Below, piece by piece: positions 45,980-58,549 of a DNA stretch of 64,000 bases (positions within the stretch are counted from its first letter, which is position 1; each line of letters opens with the position of its first letter). The stretch is from Luscinia megarhynchos (taxonomy: Eukaryota; Chordata; Aves; Passeriformes; Turdidae). The position numbers were made by a program, and so were the translations under genes. The stretch is taken from assembly GCA_034336665.1 (NCBI GenBank), contig CM067592.1:48811783-48875782 (forward strand). The letters run 5' to 3'. Below the pieces are notes generated by a model that was not told the origin of the DNA, made no database searches, and saw only the letters and a program-made list of their open reading frames with translations.

Positions 45980-48639
45980 ATGGGTTACTTTTGCAGAAAA
46001 TAAGCAAGTTATATTTGTATGGGTGTAATGTCATAAAAAGTTCAGATTATGCATTTTTAATTGTTTATTTATGTGAATTCTTTTTTCTTAATGCCAAAGA
46101 TGTAAAAGTAGCTTCAGTGTGTTCACAGTTAATTAACTGTTCTAAATATGGCTCATATATCACAATATTTTCAGCTATCTAGTTTCTGAGCTGTTTAGGA
46201 GTATTCAGTTCTTCCACTACAAAAATCAAAGATGAGAGGTTTTCTTTTCAGGAAGCTTGTTTAATATTCTATATTAAGGCAAAACATTTTGTCATTAACA
46301 TTTTCCTTAGGATTTCCTAGGTGTCAGGTATTTTTACAGACTTAATTCACTGTCAAGTTTGCATAGTTGTATCTTGGTACTTATGATTGATGCATTCTGT
46401 ACCTATATTTTCATCTAACTTTAGAGTTAAGTGCTAAATACTAAATATTGTGGTATTTAGAGTTAAATAATGTGAAATTTGGAGTTAAGTACTGCAATAT
46501 AAACGTGTTCCAATAGGTAATGAGTAAGGCACACAGCCTTTAGCAAGAAAAAAAAAGTTATTAAGAAGGTACAAGATGAAGATGCATGCAGACAGGCTCA
46601 TTTCTTTGCCACATCATTTGTTTGCAAATATGGCCATGGGAAGGTTCAAAGGATGTGCAGAATCACCACTTCTCACCAAAATCCGTAGTCCTGCCCTTGG
46701 CCATACTGAAGTAACTAAATGTTGCTTTATCAGAAAGGCAGCACTTCTTCTAACTTGTGTTTTAACCGCAGTTCTCCTGCAGTCCATGTTAGTCCAGACA
46801 TCAGGTGTGTTTGTTGTTTGCTGAGTACATGGTGAAATCAGTACTTCAGTAATGTCTAGGTGTTTTTTGAGGCTGGCTGTCCCTTCACTGTCGAGAAGGA
46901 CAAAGTATTTTTGAGGAGGTATGTTTTCTCAGAGAATTTTCTTAACAGAACAGTTGTGTGTGTGAGAGTGCTTCTGCTGGTTTTTGTGCTCCAGTAGGAC
47001 TCACAGGGCTCTGTTATGACTGCTTTCCGTACCTGAGCTGAGGGGGGAGCAGTGCTGTGCATAGCCTCAGTTATCTGGTAGGAGTAGCTGTAGACAGACA
47101 CAGTTCTTGTACAGTTCTTCCTGCATACCTGTAATTTATTTGGGTGGCGTTGCTTCAGTACAAGTACTGGAGATAAAATATTGAGGTTCTCTGAGTCAGA
47201 TTTGAATCTATATAAATCTAAAATTACTTCTTCTTCCTCTGTTGAAGCTCAAGAAAGAAACCAGTTGCTTGATAACCTAGTTGCTTGATCTGGTTGTGTG
47301 GACTTGAATCTGTGATAGTTTGCGCTTAGAAAGAGCTGCTTTAAAAGAAAAGCTAATGTGGCACTGGTATGTGGACAGCAGCCCACTGTTTCCTGGGCAG
47401 GAGTAACATTCACAAGTGCCTTTTTAGTTCATCAATGAAATAACATAGAAATAGAAAATGACTGAGCTTAGCTCTTTTACCAGTTTAATGTCTTTGAGAA
47501 TAGGTCTTGTTCTCTAACTGAAAAAAATTATGATCCATTAAAAATCTAACCACTAGCAAGGCTGAAATGTATCTTATTTCCAGTGTTGCAAAGACCTCAT
47601 GTTGGGATATTTTGGAGAAAACCTTTTAGTCTCATTTAGGGTGGTAACTTGATTTAATGTGGTGATTGTAACATGAGAGTGATCATAGCAGCTTCTGTGG
47701 GAATTTGTTATTCAGTAATGTGCGGATTGGGAAGTAGAGATCAGGATGCCAGAGACAGGGACAGGAGTGAATCCGTCCTGACGGGAGGAAGAGGGATTTC
47801 CTTTCAGTTAGGCTAAAAGGTAATACAAAAATAAAGAAGGCAAACCTACAGGTTATCTGTGATACCTGCTTCTGGATTTTTGAAGTAGAGTCGAATGCCT
47901 GCAATGGAAATACAAACAAACCCTGCCATGACATGCTGTCCACCATCCTCTCCTTTGAGAGGAGGAGTGGGAGGCTCAAAGGTCATCATCCTATTTATGC
48001 TAATTGAGTTTGAGCTAAGCTCTTCCCAAAGAAAAAAGCCTCTTATTGAATTAGTTATTCAGTTCCTTGGGGTGCAAGTGGAATGGCTGTAACACTGTCT
48101 TAGAGTCTGCTGTAGTGGCCCTTGAAGAGTACATCTGAAAGATTTCATTTAAGCATCCCTCAGATGCAGAGCAATACGAAGACCTGAGAGACTTGTGTGC
48201 CTTTTGCTATTTGTCTTCAAAAGGGGCCAAACATGTTCAGGTACACAGCACCTTGGCAGGTCCTCTGCTTGTCCATGGAGCAGGGTTTGAGGGTAAGAAT
48301 GATTTCTTTTCATAGTATTGTTTAACAGCCTTAATTTGTAACTGTGTGAATGTGCTGTAAAGGGGAGGTAGTGTTAGAGTGACTTACAATGAAGGATTTG
48401 TAGGGATCCTGTCTTGTTCCTTCCTTCACTGCGTATTTCCAAATTGCTGAGGGAACTTGAGGGAACAAGTCAGGAGTTCTGTGTAAACATGCTGTGTATG
48501 TTTATGTGTCTCTGCATTTGTGTTCATACATTAAACATACATCACTGTTTACTTCTATGTAGGTAAATATTGTTAATAATAGGAATTTCCATAGGCCTTT
48601 CTATCCTTAAGCTTTTGAAAGGTTTGTAGAGATGGATTA
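45980..48639. other. Non-coding stretch, no gene seen
   Basis: Around 46420-46490 the motif (A/T)GAGTTAA recurs three times in an AT-rich patch, probably small local duplications. Nothing else is recognised. Confidence 0.4.
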
Positions 48640-48785
48640 ATTAATTAAACCTCATAGCAGTCTTAGGAGACACATGTTAAGGTAGGATTGCAGTCTGGAT
48701 AAATTATTTTATTCAAGGTCATGCAGCAAGTCAGCAGCAGATAGGAGAATGAAATCCTGATGAACTTCTGATTCTATGTCACTCT
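48640..48785 (+). mobile_element. MIR/CORE-SINE-like element (plus strand)
   Basis: The order of blocks matches MIR closely: TTAAACCTCATAGCAGTCTT, then AGATAAATT-like text, then TTCAAGGTCATGCAGCAAGT, CAGCAGCAGATAGGAGAATG and AAATCCTGATGAACTTCTGA, then TTCTATGTCACTC. These correspond to the Pol III SINE middle with AAGGTCA(C/T)(A/G)CAGC(A/T)AGT, then the AGTGGCAGAGC..GGATT..AACC block and the TCTGACTC end. About 145 bases survive. It is the clearest SINE in the window. Confidence 0.72.
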
Positions 48786-50869
48786 CATTGGTTAACAATT
48801 GTTACTTATCTTCTAAACTGGATTTTTTTGACAACATTTTGTCTTGAGGATTCATGAAAGTACCATTAGGTGTAGCAGTAGAACAACTGTGGTCAAGATT
48901 GACATGAAAAGCGTAACCTTAAATTAATTTGGTTGTCATTATTTGTATACCTATTCTCGCAGTACATGGCAGTATTTGTTTCCATGAAACCTGCCTACTA
49001 GTCTCTGGTGGCATTTAATATGAAAGAGTTAGTTTGCAATTCAAAAATACCTATTGCATTTCCTCGGCTCTCCTGATTTTATCGCAACTCTTGAAATACT
49101 TGGTATGGGTTTTCTTTCCAAAAGTGCCAACTGCAGAAGAACTTTAAAATTTGAAAATAGGTTTATAGGTTCAGAAGTTGCAACAAAGAACTGGAAATTA
49201 TGATTTCTAAATGTCTCCTGATCTGTCTTTTTCTGTCCTCCTCCCTGAAAGAGGCAAATCAAAATTAAAATGTTATTTACACCATTTTATTCTTACATCT
49301 AGCAAGTCTTGTAGCTAGGTCTTATGATTTTTGAAGATTGATTTTTTTGTATTAGTCTCTCTAGAAAGTGCATACTTAAAAACAGAATGAGCAAGACCTA
49401 TATGCACCTACGTTTTCTATATGAGGACAGTTTGCATTTGTTGTTGCTAAGTCCATTTTGACTATTCCCTTTCTAATCCTTTTATCTTAAAAGATCCAGC
49501 TATATAGATTGTATAGATCACTTATCAGTGATTATGTAATCTTCTTTGGGAGGGAGGTGGGATTTTGTGCTGTAAAAAGGGTCGCCCAGGGCTTCCAGAG
49601 GGCTGGTATTTCTGCCCATTTTCCCTCTCCAGCCGGTTCTCAGCTGGGTCTAGGGTCTCTTTCAGCAGAGACTTTCTCAACTATTCCTTACTATATCATA
49701 AAAGCTTACTTCTGGATGATTATGAATCTGCAGTGTATGGCTTTCACAATTAGCAGTTATCTAACCACAATTTCTGCAGAAGTTTCTCCCTTTCTTTCCC
49801 CCCTGGTGTCTTAATCAAGCATTACTGAAAAAAAAATACTCAGAAAGTCTGTGAAGTGCATTTTTTGTCCTGTTTCTATTTTCATGTAGACAGCTCCACA
49901 GTCATAAGTTACAGTATATCTGAGACACCCAGTATATTACCAGAAGATATAGATGAAAAGAAAATTTGGCCATGTGTCCAGTGGGTCCCTGAAGGGATGG
50001 CATTCTTCATTGAATTCTGTCTTGTACAGAGCTGTTCAAGTACTAGAGCAATGATAATAAATTTTGAATGTTTATATTCAAATGCATTAAGGTGTCAGAA
50101 AGCAGAATGCCAGCTGCCAGCATTGGCTGTAGTTCAGTTCTGGGCTTCAGCTCAGGGTATTGCCTAAGCCAAAATTAAATAAGGTGCCTGGGGAACACTC
50201 AAATCAAATGAAATCAAGTGCACACTTGCTGTCAAAAAAAAGGTTAAAAGATTAAATGCATTTACTATTCTTGCAGTGCAATATTGTGGTCGTGATACCA
50301 GCTCAGCTAGGAATATGTGTATTTCTGTTCTGATTGAAATTCCTCAGGAGGATTGCCACTTCATTGAAATAAGTGATACTCTCAGTGATACTCTGAGCTT
50401 TCTTTCCATAATTGCTTATTCAAAATCAGCCAGAGATGGCTTCTCCCAAAAAAGTGATGCTGCCTCCCTGTAATGATTAAGTAATGCCTGCTGTGACTGT
50501 GCCAGGCTGTGAAGTCATAGTCTGCTGTCTGCATACCAGCCATTTATTACATGTGTGCATGGACTACTATCCAGGATCAAGCTGGGAAGTGTTATGTAGA
50601 GCAGTGCTCAGAAAGTCTGAATTCCACAGGATTTTCTCTGGGTAATGCTGGAATGGTTTACAACTTAGAGTGTGGCAATAGTATGGAAAGTATTCATAGC
50701 CCCCATGCACAAATCTGCCCTCTTGTGTTTAAAATAAACCATGCCATTTAATATAAATATTTGGATTTGTTACTTATTTACATTTCTCTATTGCAGTGAG
50801 TTAATCTAGTCAAGCCAGTGATAAGTTTCACATTACCTTTTGCCTATGCAGGCACTGCTGTACATTACT
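48786..50869. other. Non-coding stretch, no gene seen
   Basis: Short duplication AGTGATACTCT near 50371 and 50384. Open frames at 49509-49814 and 49856-50167 are unrecognised. Confidence 0.4.
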
Positions 50870-51560
50870 ATTTATTAAATCATATTAATTAGACAGCTGA
50901 TGAAAGCGTACTGTTAACCTTTCTGGAGGAAGGCTGCAGTATTTCTTCTGTCTTGGGCTGAGCCAAAGTCACCATTTAGCATTTCATACCTGAAGGCTGT
51001 CCAGCTCACCTTTGCATGTGATCAGCATTCGGGCTTACAGCCTCCTTCCGCTGAAGTCCACGCCAAAACTCCCCTTGATTTGGACTAGTGCAGGGCTGGG
51101 TGTAGCAAGATAATGTGACGTAGTTTAAAGGTACTATTTATAGTGATGCCAAAAATGGAGAAGTTTTGCTGAAGCATTATTGCTGGGGGCTTTGGAGTTA
51201 GCTGAGGTATGATTAGCAAAATGGCAGGATCACCTCTAGTCTCCTGGTACTATAGCAAAACTGCTCTGAGGCTCATTAGGGCCAGTGCAGCAAGTACTGG
51301 TAATTTGTTTTAATGAATGCTGCTCATTTAAAAAGCTGTAATTTGTGCAAAGCCCTTAGGAAGTAAGGAGGAACTGCGGGAACATAAATTTCCTGAAGCA
51401 GAGTCACAGTCATTCCAGGTGTGTGGCTAAAGGACGTCATAAGCCTTATAAGAAGCAAATAAAGGCTGTAAATCATCAGAGTTCTGAAGCTACTCCATTG
51501 AGCTTGGCATTCTGATTTTTACTGAGCTATTGAAACTGCCTGTTTGCACTAAATTGTTTT
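50870..51560. promoter_or_regulatory. Possible conserved enhancer-like block
   Basis: Nearly 700 bases free of recognisable repeats with clustered binding-type motifs: TAATTAG at 50885-50891 next to the E-box CAGCTG at 50894-50899, a TGACG half-site near 51117, GGACGTCAT (CRE-like) near 51432-51440, and CAAATAAAGG and GTAAATCATC near 51455-51477. No open frame of note. This is the best candidate for a conserved non-coding element here, but conservation itself cannot be seen from one sequence. Confidence 0.22.
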
Positions 51561-52352
51561 GAATTAGATCAGAAAAAAACCAGAAAGATCTTAATAGTAA
51601 AGGTAGATGTGATCTTTTAATATTGTTCAGGTGCATTTAGCTGGGCTGGTTGGTGCTTTTCTTTGACACATACATCTTTTAGTTCTAGCATCTGTAGATT
51701 TTCATACTTTATCACATGGTGTGGTAAAGGCAAGATTTGGAAGGAATGCTCATGTAATAATTTACATGCAAATAATACATTTCTAGCTGGTGGTTGCCAG
51801 ATTCCAGCTACCACATACTATGGCACTGAAAGCCAATACATTTTTATACTTAACTGAAAGTTTATTAAGTGGGTCTCCAGGGATTCAGATGACTCCACTC
51901 ATGGCTGCTTCTCTTCAGACTAAAGAGCTAATACAATTTCCTGACATTTTTCAGCAGGAGAAGCTTGAGTATGGAATCTGACATAATTCCCCAGGCTTAT
52001 AAGAGCCTGCAGTCCCAGGCGGATAAATAGCACTGCATAGTGAAAAACAATCCACTTGTCTTACAACTGAAGAGGTGTTTTCAGACTGGCAATTTGTCTT
52101 GATAGAAGTAAAGACGAACACCCTGTAAGGAGCTGACTTGCACTTAGCATAATGCAGCAGCAGTAGAATGACTCCAGTTGCACAGACTTGGATCACATAC
52201 TGCCTGTCCTCATCTCATCATAACAGGTCCCAGCAAAGAACCTCAGTGTCCTCTAAGGTGAACAGAAATATGAGCCACAAATGCCCACCATGGCTGGATA
52301 GTACTTGCTTGGACGGAAGTGTTTCTATTTTCTCTATACTGCTATTTTTTTG
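51561..52352. other. Non-coding stretch, no gene seen
   Basis: Nothing recognised apart from short chance frames. Confidence 0.4.
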
Positions 52353-52385
52353 TTTGGTTGGTTGGTTGGTTGGTTGGTTGGTTTG
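52353..52385 (+). repeat. GGTT tetranucleotide microsatellite
   Basis: About seven TTGG units flanked by T-rich sequence. Confidence 0.96.
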
Positions 52386-53299
52386 TTTTGAGTTTTGGAA
52401 AGTAAGCATTTTGCTGAAATTTGGAGTTCATGTGACTGAAGAATAATAGAAGGATTTTTAAAGGGTACCTATCTAACGATCTGGAAGAATTTTAAAGGCA
52501 TTTTCAAAAGTAAAGAAAAGATTCTAGCTTTTTCTGGTATCAGAGAAAAGCTTGGAAAAAAGTTAGACTCATTGCTAAGAACTTAAAAACATGAAGAAAA
52601 TAAAAAGGGCTATATAGCCACATTTTTGTGCTGGCAATTCTTGGCTTCCTGGGACTTTAATAATGACATCTGAGCAAATGGGATTATTTTGGTTGCTGTA
52701 CGGTTAGGGAGCTTTAGTTCCATCAAGTGGCAGCAATACCAGTTTGTCCACATTATTATAGTGACCCGGGTCATTTCGTCTTTGTTGTTGCTAGTCACAC
52801 TGCGGCACACTGCACTTAAACCACTTCTGGGTTGTTGTCTCTGTTCCTATGTGATGCCCTTCTGCCTTTCAAAAGTGTTCCCAGTTCTCTTCAACTTCTT
52901 TTTCCCTTCTTAGTTTCCAGTCTTTTAATGCTGAACCAGTGGAACACAGGTCTGCTCTCACTGCTGTTTGTTTTTCATATGACTGAGAGACTGGAGATTG
53001 CCAAAGAAAAGAATTAGATAAACTGGGGAGAGGAGTGATGATACCACCAGATTGCCTGACCTGTAAGCAGAAGCTGTCCAGCAGAAGTGTCTTAATCTGT
53101 TTTGAGCTGTCCACCATGCTCACTGCACTCATTCAGTGGGAAAAACTTTCAGGGCCTGTTCCCAAGTCACATTTGAGCTGCTGTGTACCTGCATTGCCGT
53201 TTTCTGGCAGTAAATTAAAAATTCTGATTATGTGTTCATGAATTTATTCTGGGGCATTTTGGTACAAATTCAAAATAATTAAAACTTGTCTTCAGTTCC
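52386..53299. other. Non-coding stretch, no gene seen
   Basis: Overlapping short frames on both strands around 52600-53240 have no recognised domain. Confidence 0.4.
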
Positions 53300-53640
53300 C
53301 ATTAGAATATCTTGCTCATTTTGTGCTAGGAAAGCATACATGGATATAAATACAAGAACACTGAGCTTTTGCTGAAGTCAATTTTTGAATCATAATTCCT
53401 GGAAAAATAACTTGTCCAAGCCATGGCAATCATCAGGGAAAAAAGTTCTTGAGCAAAGTCACAGTAAAATATGCCATTAATCATAACCCACCCACATCTA
53501 GGCATCATATCACCAGACACTTCACTGGAGGAAGGAACAGTACTGTTGATATTCATGACTCATTATATTCATGGGTTATAAGGTTTAAGGCATCAACTGT
53601 GATCCCATTATGACTGGCATTGTGACATAGACTAGTGGAT
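53300..53640. promoter_or_regulatory. Possible conserved regulatory element
   Basis: Repeat-free, motif-dense block with GCCATTAATCATAA near 53473, TATTCATGACTCA near 53550 (an AP-1-like TGACTCA) and CCATTATGACTGGCATTGTG. No coding signal. The call rests only on texture. Confidence 0.15.
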
Positions 53641-54488
53641 TTCCCAAAATTGATTTTTGTTTGGCTTACAGCTTATCTTTTAGAAAAACATCCCGTTTTG
53701 ACTTCACATGTCCTATAAGGAAGCATTAATCACAGCACTTAATAAATTTTTCTGTTCATTAATTATAGTTATTGCTAAGATATTCCTGTTAGAAAATAGG
53801 CATTATTTTACTCATGGTCCCCCTAAACACTCCCCAGTGCAATCAGAAATGTGTTGTGCTCTTTCCTCCTCTTAGGGTTAGGTTTTGTCTGAAGATTGCA
53901 GAGTGATTGGGAGGTTTTTTATGGTTTTGGTTGGTTTTTTTTTTTAAACCTTTCATAGCCTGTGAGGTTGGAAGAAGTTCTGGTTTATGGCTTTAATAAT
54001 TACAGTCTGTCTAACTATCTAAAAAGCCTTGCCACTCTCTTCCTTCAAGTCTTACCCTTGTGATGCCAGCACACACCTGTGGCTAAGAGTAATGTTGATG
54101 GCATGTGCATGACCTCCACTTTTCATTCATACTGCTTTCATCTTGTTGTCACCTGATATTGCAGCCTGCCTTCATGTCCACCTCTTTCCTAAGCTCTGAG
54201 GCTGTGACCAGGTTATTATTGCTGTTAAAGAAACTAGGATATTATCTAGTACATTGAGGACCCCATCCGAGCTATGCTGAGAGCTTATGACCATTAATTA
54301 GATTTCCTGATGAAATGGTCAAGGTGAAGTGTCTTGGTTAAGAGTTCTTTTCACAGTTTCAGTATTTAAGGGCTGTACTTATATTACCATTTCCACTACA
54401 AAATTGGCATGTGCATTGATGTCAGATACATGCAGACTCAGGGTTGGATGAGGACCACTGGCAGCAGTTCCGAGATGAGCCCAGGATC
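53641..54488. other. Non-coding stretch, no gene seen
   Basis: A T-rich tract lies near 53915-53950. Next to it, TAGCCTGTGAGGTTGGAAGA vaguely recalls a reversed CR1 3' end but is not good enough to call. Confidence 0.35.
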
Positions 54489-54559
54489 CACGTGGACTCC
54501 AGCCTTTGTTACTGGGCCAGAAAGGTGCTTCTCCCGAGCCCAGTAACGAGGTGTCCGTG
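54489..54559 (+). other. Imperfect long hairpin, RNA-like
   Basis: GTTACTGGGC at 54508-54517 is the exact reverse complement of GCCCAGTAAC at 54538-54547. The stem extends outward by four more pairs including G-U wobbles (CTTT with GAGG) and, after an asymmetric internal loop, GGAC at 54494-54497 pairs with GTCC at 54553-54556, then CAC with GTG. Inside the 20-base loop, AGAA can pair with TTCT. The roughly 70-base fold resembles a small miRNA precursor or a decayed inverted-repeat element. Transcription is unknown. Confidence 0.4.
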
Positions 54560-56189
54560 TGCCAACCGGAGTGGTGATGTGATGGGGGATGCAACACAGA
54601 TGTGTGAGTCTGGGTGAGCCCTGCTTTGAAGACATGCCCTTAATTTTGCTGCAGGTTTGGGCAGTGCTTCTGTAATAGTTGGTTGTCTTATCATCTCAGA
54701 AAGCTATGATCTTTCTTTATCCTTTTGAGAGACTAATGGGTGAGAAGAGATGTCGGTGCTAACGCGCTGATAAGCACATTAGCTGTGTTGTTACTTGGTT
54801 GCTGAGATGTTCACAGTTCCTTAATTGAAGGCATTTATTTCCTTTGCATAATTTCTGCTTAGCTGACATACTCAGCAATGTTCTGTCCACGTGAGTTTCC
54901 TGAAATTATCAGCTGACATAATACAAAGTACTGGTTTATGCATGTCTGTACAAAGTTAGAAAGTGTAGCAAAGCACGATGGCTTCCACTGAGCAGAATAC
55001 CAGCATGCTATGAAGAGTGTTTCTGGGTAGAAAAACAAGAGCTTTTCCATGCCCTCATAGAACAACACAGAGGTCCCACTCAGGTCCTCCCTGGGTCAAG
55101 TTGAATTATCCTTTTCCAGGCTGGGTATTTTCCTTTGTAGTCAACAGTATGAATAATGATGGTCCTTGGTTGGGAGAAATGTTAGGCCTTGCACTGTGGA
55201 ATAGGTGTTGCAGGTTCAGTGATCAGCAAGCTCTTGAAGTAGCCTCAGTAACTTTCCTGTAGAGGTTGTGATGAAAATTAAGTAGTACTTTACTCCTTTC
55301 TTTTCAGAATCTGAAATTCTTAAGCACTGGGTGTTAAGTTAGTGATTGGATTTGCGTTCTAGTGTATATTTTATTTTTCCTCTTCGTGGGACACTGACAA
55401 CCCCAAATTTGTCGTTTGTTGAATACTTGAAATTTAGCATTCAGATCTGAATGTATACGCATCAGTAACGTCTAGATCTGTCTGTCTTGGGAACAGGTGT
55501 CAGGAACTAGTTCTGGGACTTCACCTTTAAGCATTAGGATTCCAGCATTTTTCTTTTGAAGACCTGGTCTGTAGTGTTTGTGGTTCCTAAAAACAAATTA
55601 GTTCTGCTTTTAGTACATCTGGAGCTGGTCCAGATCGCTGCTGTTGTCCATGTGCAAACTGCTGCTCACCATTCCAGAAGAGAGGCCGATTCCCACGTTC
55701 ATCCCACTTGCAAACAGCAAAACAACTTGGTTTTTCTTCAAGTGGCTTTTTTTTGCAGCGAGTGACTTTTTAATAGTATGCTTGTATTCTTGTATTCGAA
55801 GATTTTTCGAAGTTCATGGTGTCTCTGAAGTGGTGCTGTGATTATGAGTTTAATTTTATTTGCCTTTTAATGCTGCTAAGAGGATTTTTTTTTCACCTGT
55901 GATGTAAGAAATGTTAAATGCTATCTGATGAAAATACATTTGTTATTTATAGGTAAATCCAATTATTTAGTTAATTGATCTTAAAAATAGCTATAAGAAG
56001 TAGTCATTCATATTTTTGCAAACAACTGATTGCTGTTTCCCTCCTGAAAAATATCCATTGCTACTGATTTGTGAGTATTCAGCTTTGTGAAAGGAAACCC
56101 AGACCTGTTAGCATAGCTTTATCTTGCATGTCACAGAGAACAGACAAATCAGTGCTTATTGAGCCACCCTGTAATTGCATTAGTCTGTA
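54560..56189. other. Non-coding stretch, no gene seen
   Basis: CpG is somewhat more frequent up to about 54770 than in the surroundings. No exon or element is recognised. Confidence 0.4.
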
Positions 56190-56245
56190 AACTTCTGGTG
56201 GCCTGGTTTCCTCTCTTATTAAACGGAATGAGAAGGGTTGGAGAC
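56190..56245 (-). mobile_element. Possible MIR-like fragment (minus strand)
   Basis: GGCCTGGTTTCCTCTCTTAT followed by TAAACGGAATGAGAA resembles the reversed MIR segment (CCTCAGTTTCCTCATCTGTA, then AAATGGGATGATAA). Short and diverged. Confidence 0.3.
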
Positions 56246-58526
56246 ATGCTTGGATACTTGCACTTGTAGATTAGACATTTCCTTTTTAGGAGGTCAGCTT
56301 TACTGGCTTGGGTTTTTTTCCTTAAAAACGAGACATGTTTTTGGTCTGGTGTTATTTTTTGTTCTGCCAGAAAACTGTAATGCATTATGCAAAAATGTTC
56401 ATTTGTTCTAAGCTAAGATTATTTATAGGTCAGAGTTCTCACATGATTAGTACTGCCAGCTTTAGGTCCTCATAAGGAATACAAAGTCAGTTTTGAGACT
56501 AGCTCTTGTATTTCTCTTTTTAGTTACAATAACTAATTTAGTTCCTGTCTCATTTTGAATGTGTCAGTTTTGATAAATTATATTCACTTCACAAAACTCT
56601 CCTGTCTGTCACTTTGTGAGTTACAAAGTACGTAAAAAGGAACATAAAATACATTTTTGTCTTCCTCATGAAAGTTCTTTTTGAACACCAAGTTCTTGTT
56701 AACCTAAAGATGTCAGTCAGGGCAGGGGGCAGGCAGGGATTTCTGCGATGTTTTTGTTGTGTGAAAATCAGCTTGAGATTTTTCCTGGCATCCTGAGTTT
56801 CTAAGCTCTCCTGTATTAAAACCAGAGAAGCCAATTGGGGGCAATAAAGTTAGACAGGTGCTTAAGCAATTTTTTTAGGAGCCTACAGCAAGAGGAAGGA
56901 GTTTTTAATGGGAAACCGCAGACGCTCATGGCTGCTTCATCTGAGAGCTGCTGCTCCCCCAGTCGCTTCCCCGGGCCCTTTGGCTGCTCCCAGGAAAGTA
57001 AACAGCCAAGCTTTGCCCCAAATCTGCTGTGTGACCAGAGAATCCTGTTCAGAACAGAGCTAGGCAAACACCAAACCAAGAGTTAGTTCTCCAAACCTTA
57101 GGCATTCAGCCTATAAGTAATTACAGTTCCAGTTCTTTTACAGTATGTATTAATAATGCAAGATAAGTCTTGATGCTAGCTGTTTCCAGCAAGCCAAAGC
57201 CCTGTTTACTACCCAGTTGTTCAAAGAGGCGGTGGTTAGAAATAAAAGTGAAGCTGATATATGGTCTAATGCTGCCATCCTGGAAAGGCAGATGGTGTCC
57301 TTGGGTACTCCATGGTTACATGTTGCCCTTTCTAAGGGCATCTCTTCAGCTGTGGGAGGAAGGATCAATACAAAACACAAAAAATGGACCGATTACAGCA
57401 TGAGTGTTTAGTTTGGTGGACAAAGGACGGCTGTTGTAGGAAATTTCTCACAAGCCCCATGCTGGTTTTTTACTAACAACCATCCTTGTCCTCTCTATGG
57501 TTGTATGAAGAAAGGTTGTGCGAGAGGTGCCTTCAAAATGGACAAATTTGTCAGAATTTCATTCTGGAGTAACAATGTTAGAACTGGAGGAGTCCCATGG
57601 TTTCCCCTGTTGGTGGCTACCTTTCAGTTAGTAATGCTCCAGAAGTAATTCACAGAGTGGAAATACAGCTCTTCCTCCCAGAGTGTGAAGCTGCTCTGCC
57701 TTTCCTCCTGAACCATGTTACAGTTTAATGTGAAGTTTTGGGCCAGTTTGTGCTATATATTGCAGGAAAGGACAACTACACTGGAAGGAGAGGAGGTGTT
57801 GTCACAGAACCATTCACCAGCAGGTCACAGGTGAAGTCTCAGAGCCTTTACAGCATCTTGGGCAGTCTTATACTAAGCTATTAACGTCCTGGCATCTAAT
57901 TCACAAGTCTTGTTGTGATATTTGACATGCTGCTTAATGGTTGTTATTTTTTCAAGTATTTCCCCAGTTTTAGGTTGTCCAAGTTGGATGACTGCCTTAG
58001 TTACTGGCTGAATGTCTATGGTTCTGTAAAATTGACTAGGAGAATGCCATGCTACAGAAAATATTTTTTAAAATCCTGATTGAGAATATTCTGTGAAATT
58101 AAGGTAATTTCCTGGGATGTTGTGAAATACCTAGGTGCTTACAGTGTGGTTAGAGGTATTTTGTGTGGTGGGACTAGAAATATGCAAGGTGTTGTTCTGC
58201 CTATCATCCCTGTAAAAGAATGACAGAATGGCTTTATGGATTTCTTCATGCCTACACTTTCCAAACTGCATACTTAAATAGATGAAATTGCAGTACCATC
58301 CCATGTACTGCAGCTGCCTTGGTGCAATTTTTAATACAGGAGTATAGGTTGGGAAGACACTTCAAGCAGGGCCACCTTTCCTTGACTTAGAATTTGCCAT
58401 GTGATAGCATGTATTTTCATGTTCATAGATACAAGAGATAATGCTCAGCATAAAGTCATTCTCTGTCCCCACAGAGTTACTACAGTGGGAACTGCTTCCT
58501 GTCTGTTTCCCTCTAGACATGTAGAG
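56246..58526. other. Non-coding stretch, no gene seen
   Basis: A G/C-richer patch near 56920-57010 carries overlapping frames on both strands, and 57170-57411 has two overlapping plus-strand frames. None shows a recognised domain. Confidence 0.4.
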
Positions 58527-58549
58527 ATAGGTAGGTAGGTAGGTAGGTA
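58527..58549 (+). repeat. TAGG tetranucleotide microsatellite
   Basis: Between five and six TAGG units, perfect. Confidence 0.96.

Noticed and set aside
53955..53985. Reversed CR1 3' end next to a T-rich tract
   Set aside because: Too short and diverged to separate from chance.
56711..56740. CTCF-like site in a G-rich segment
   Set aside because: Only the CAGGGGGC half fits and the CCA part of the motif is missing.
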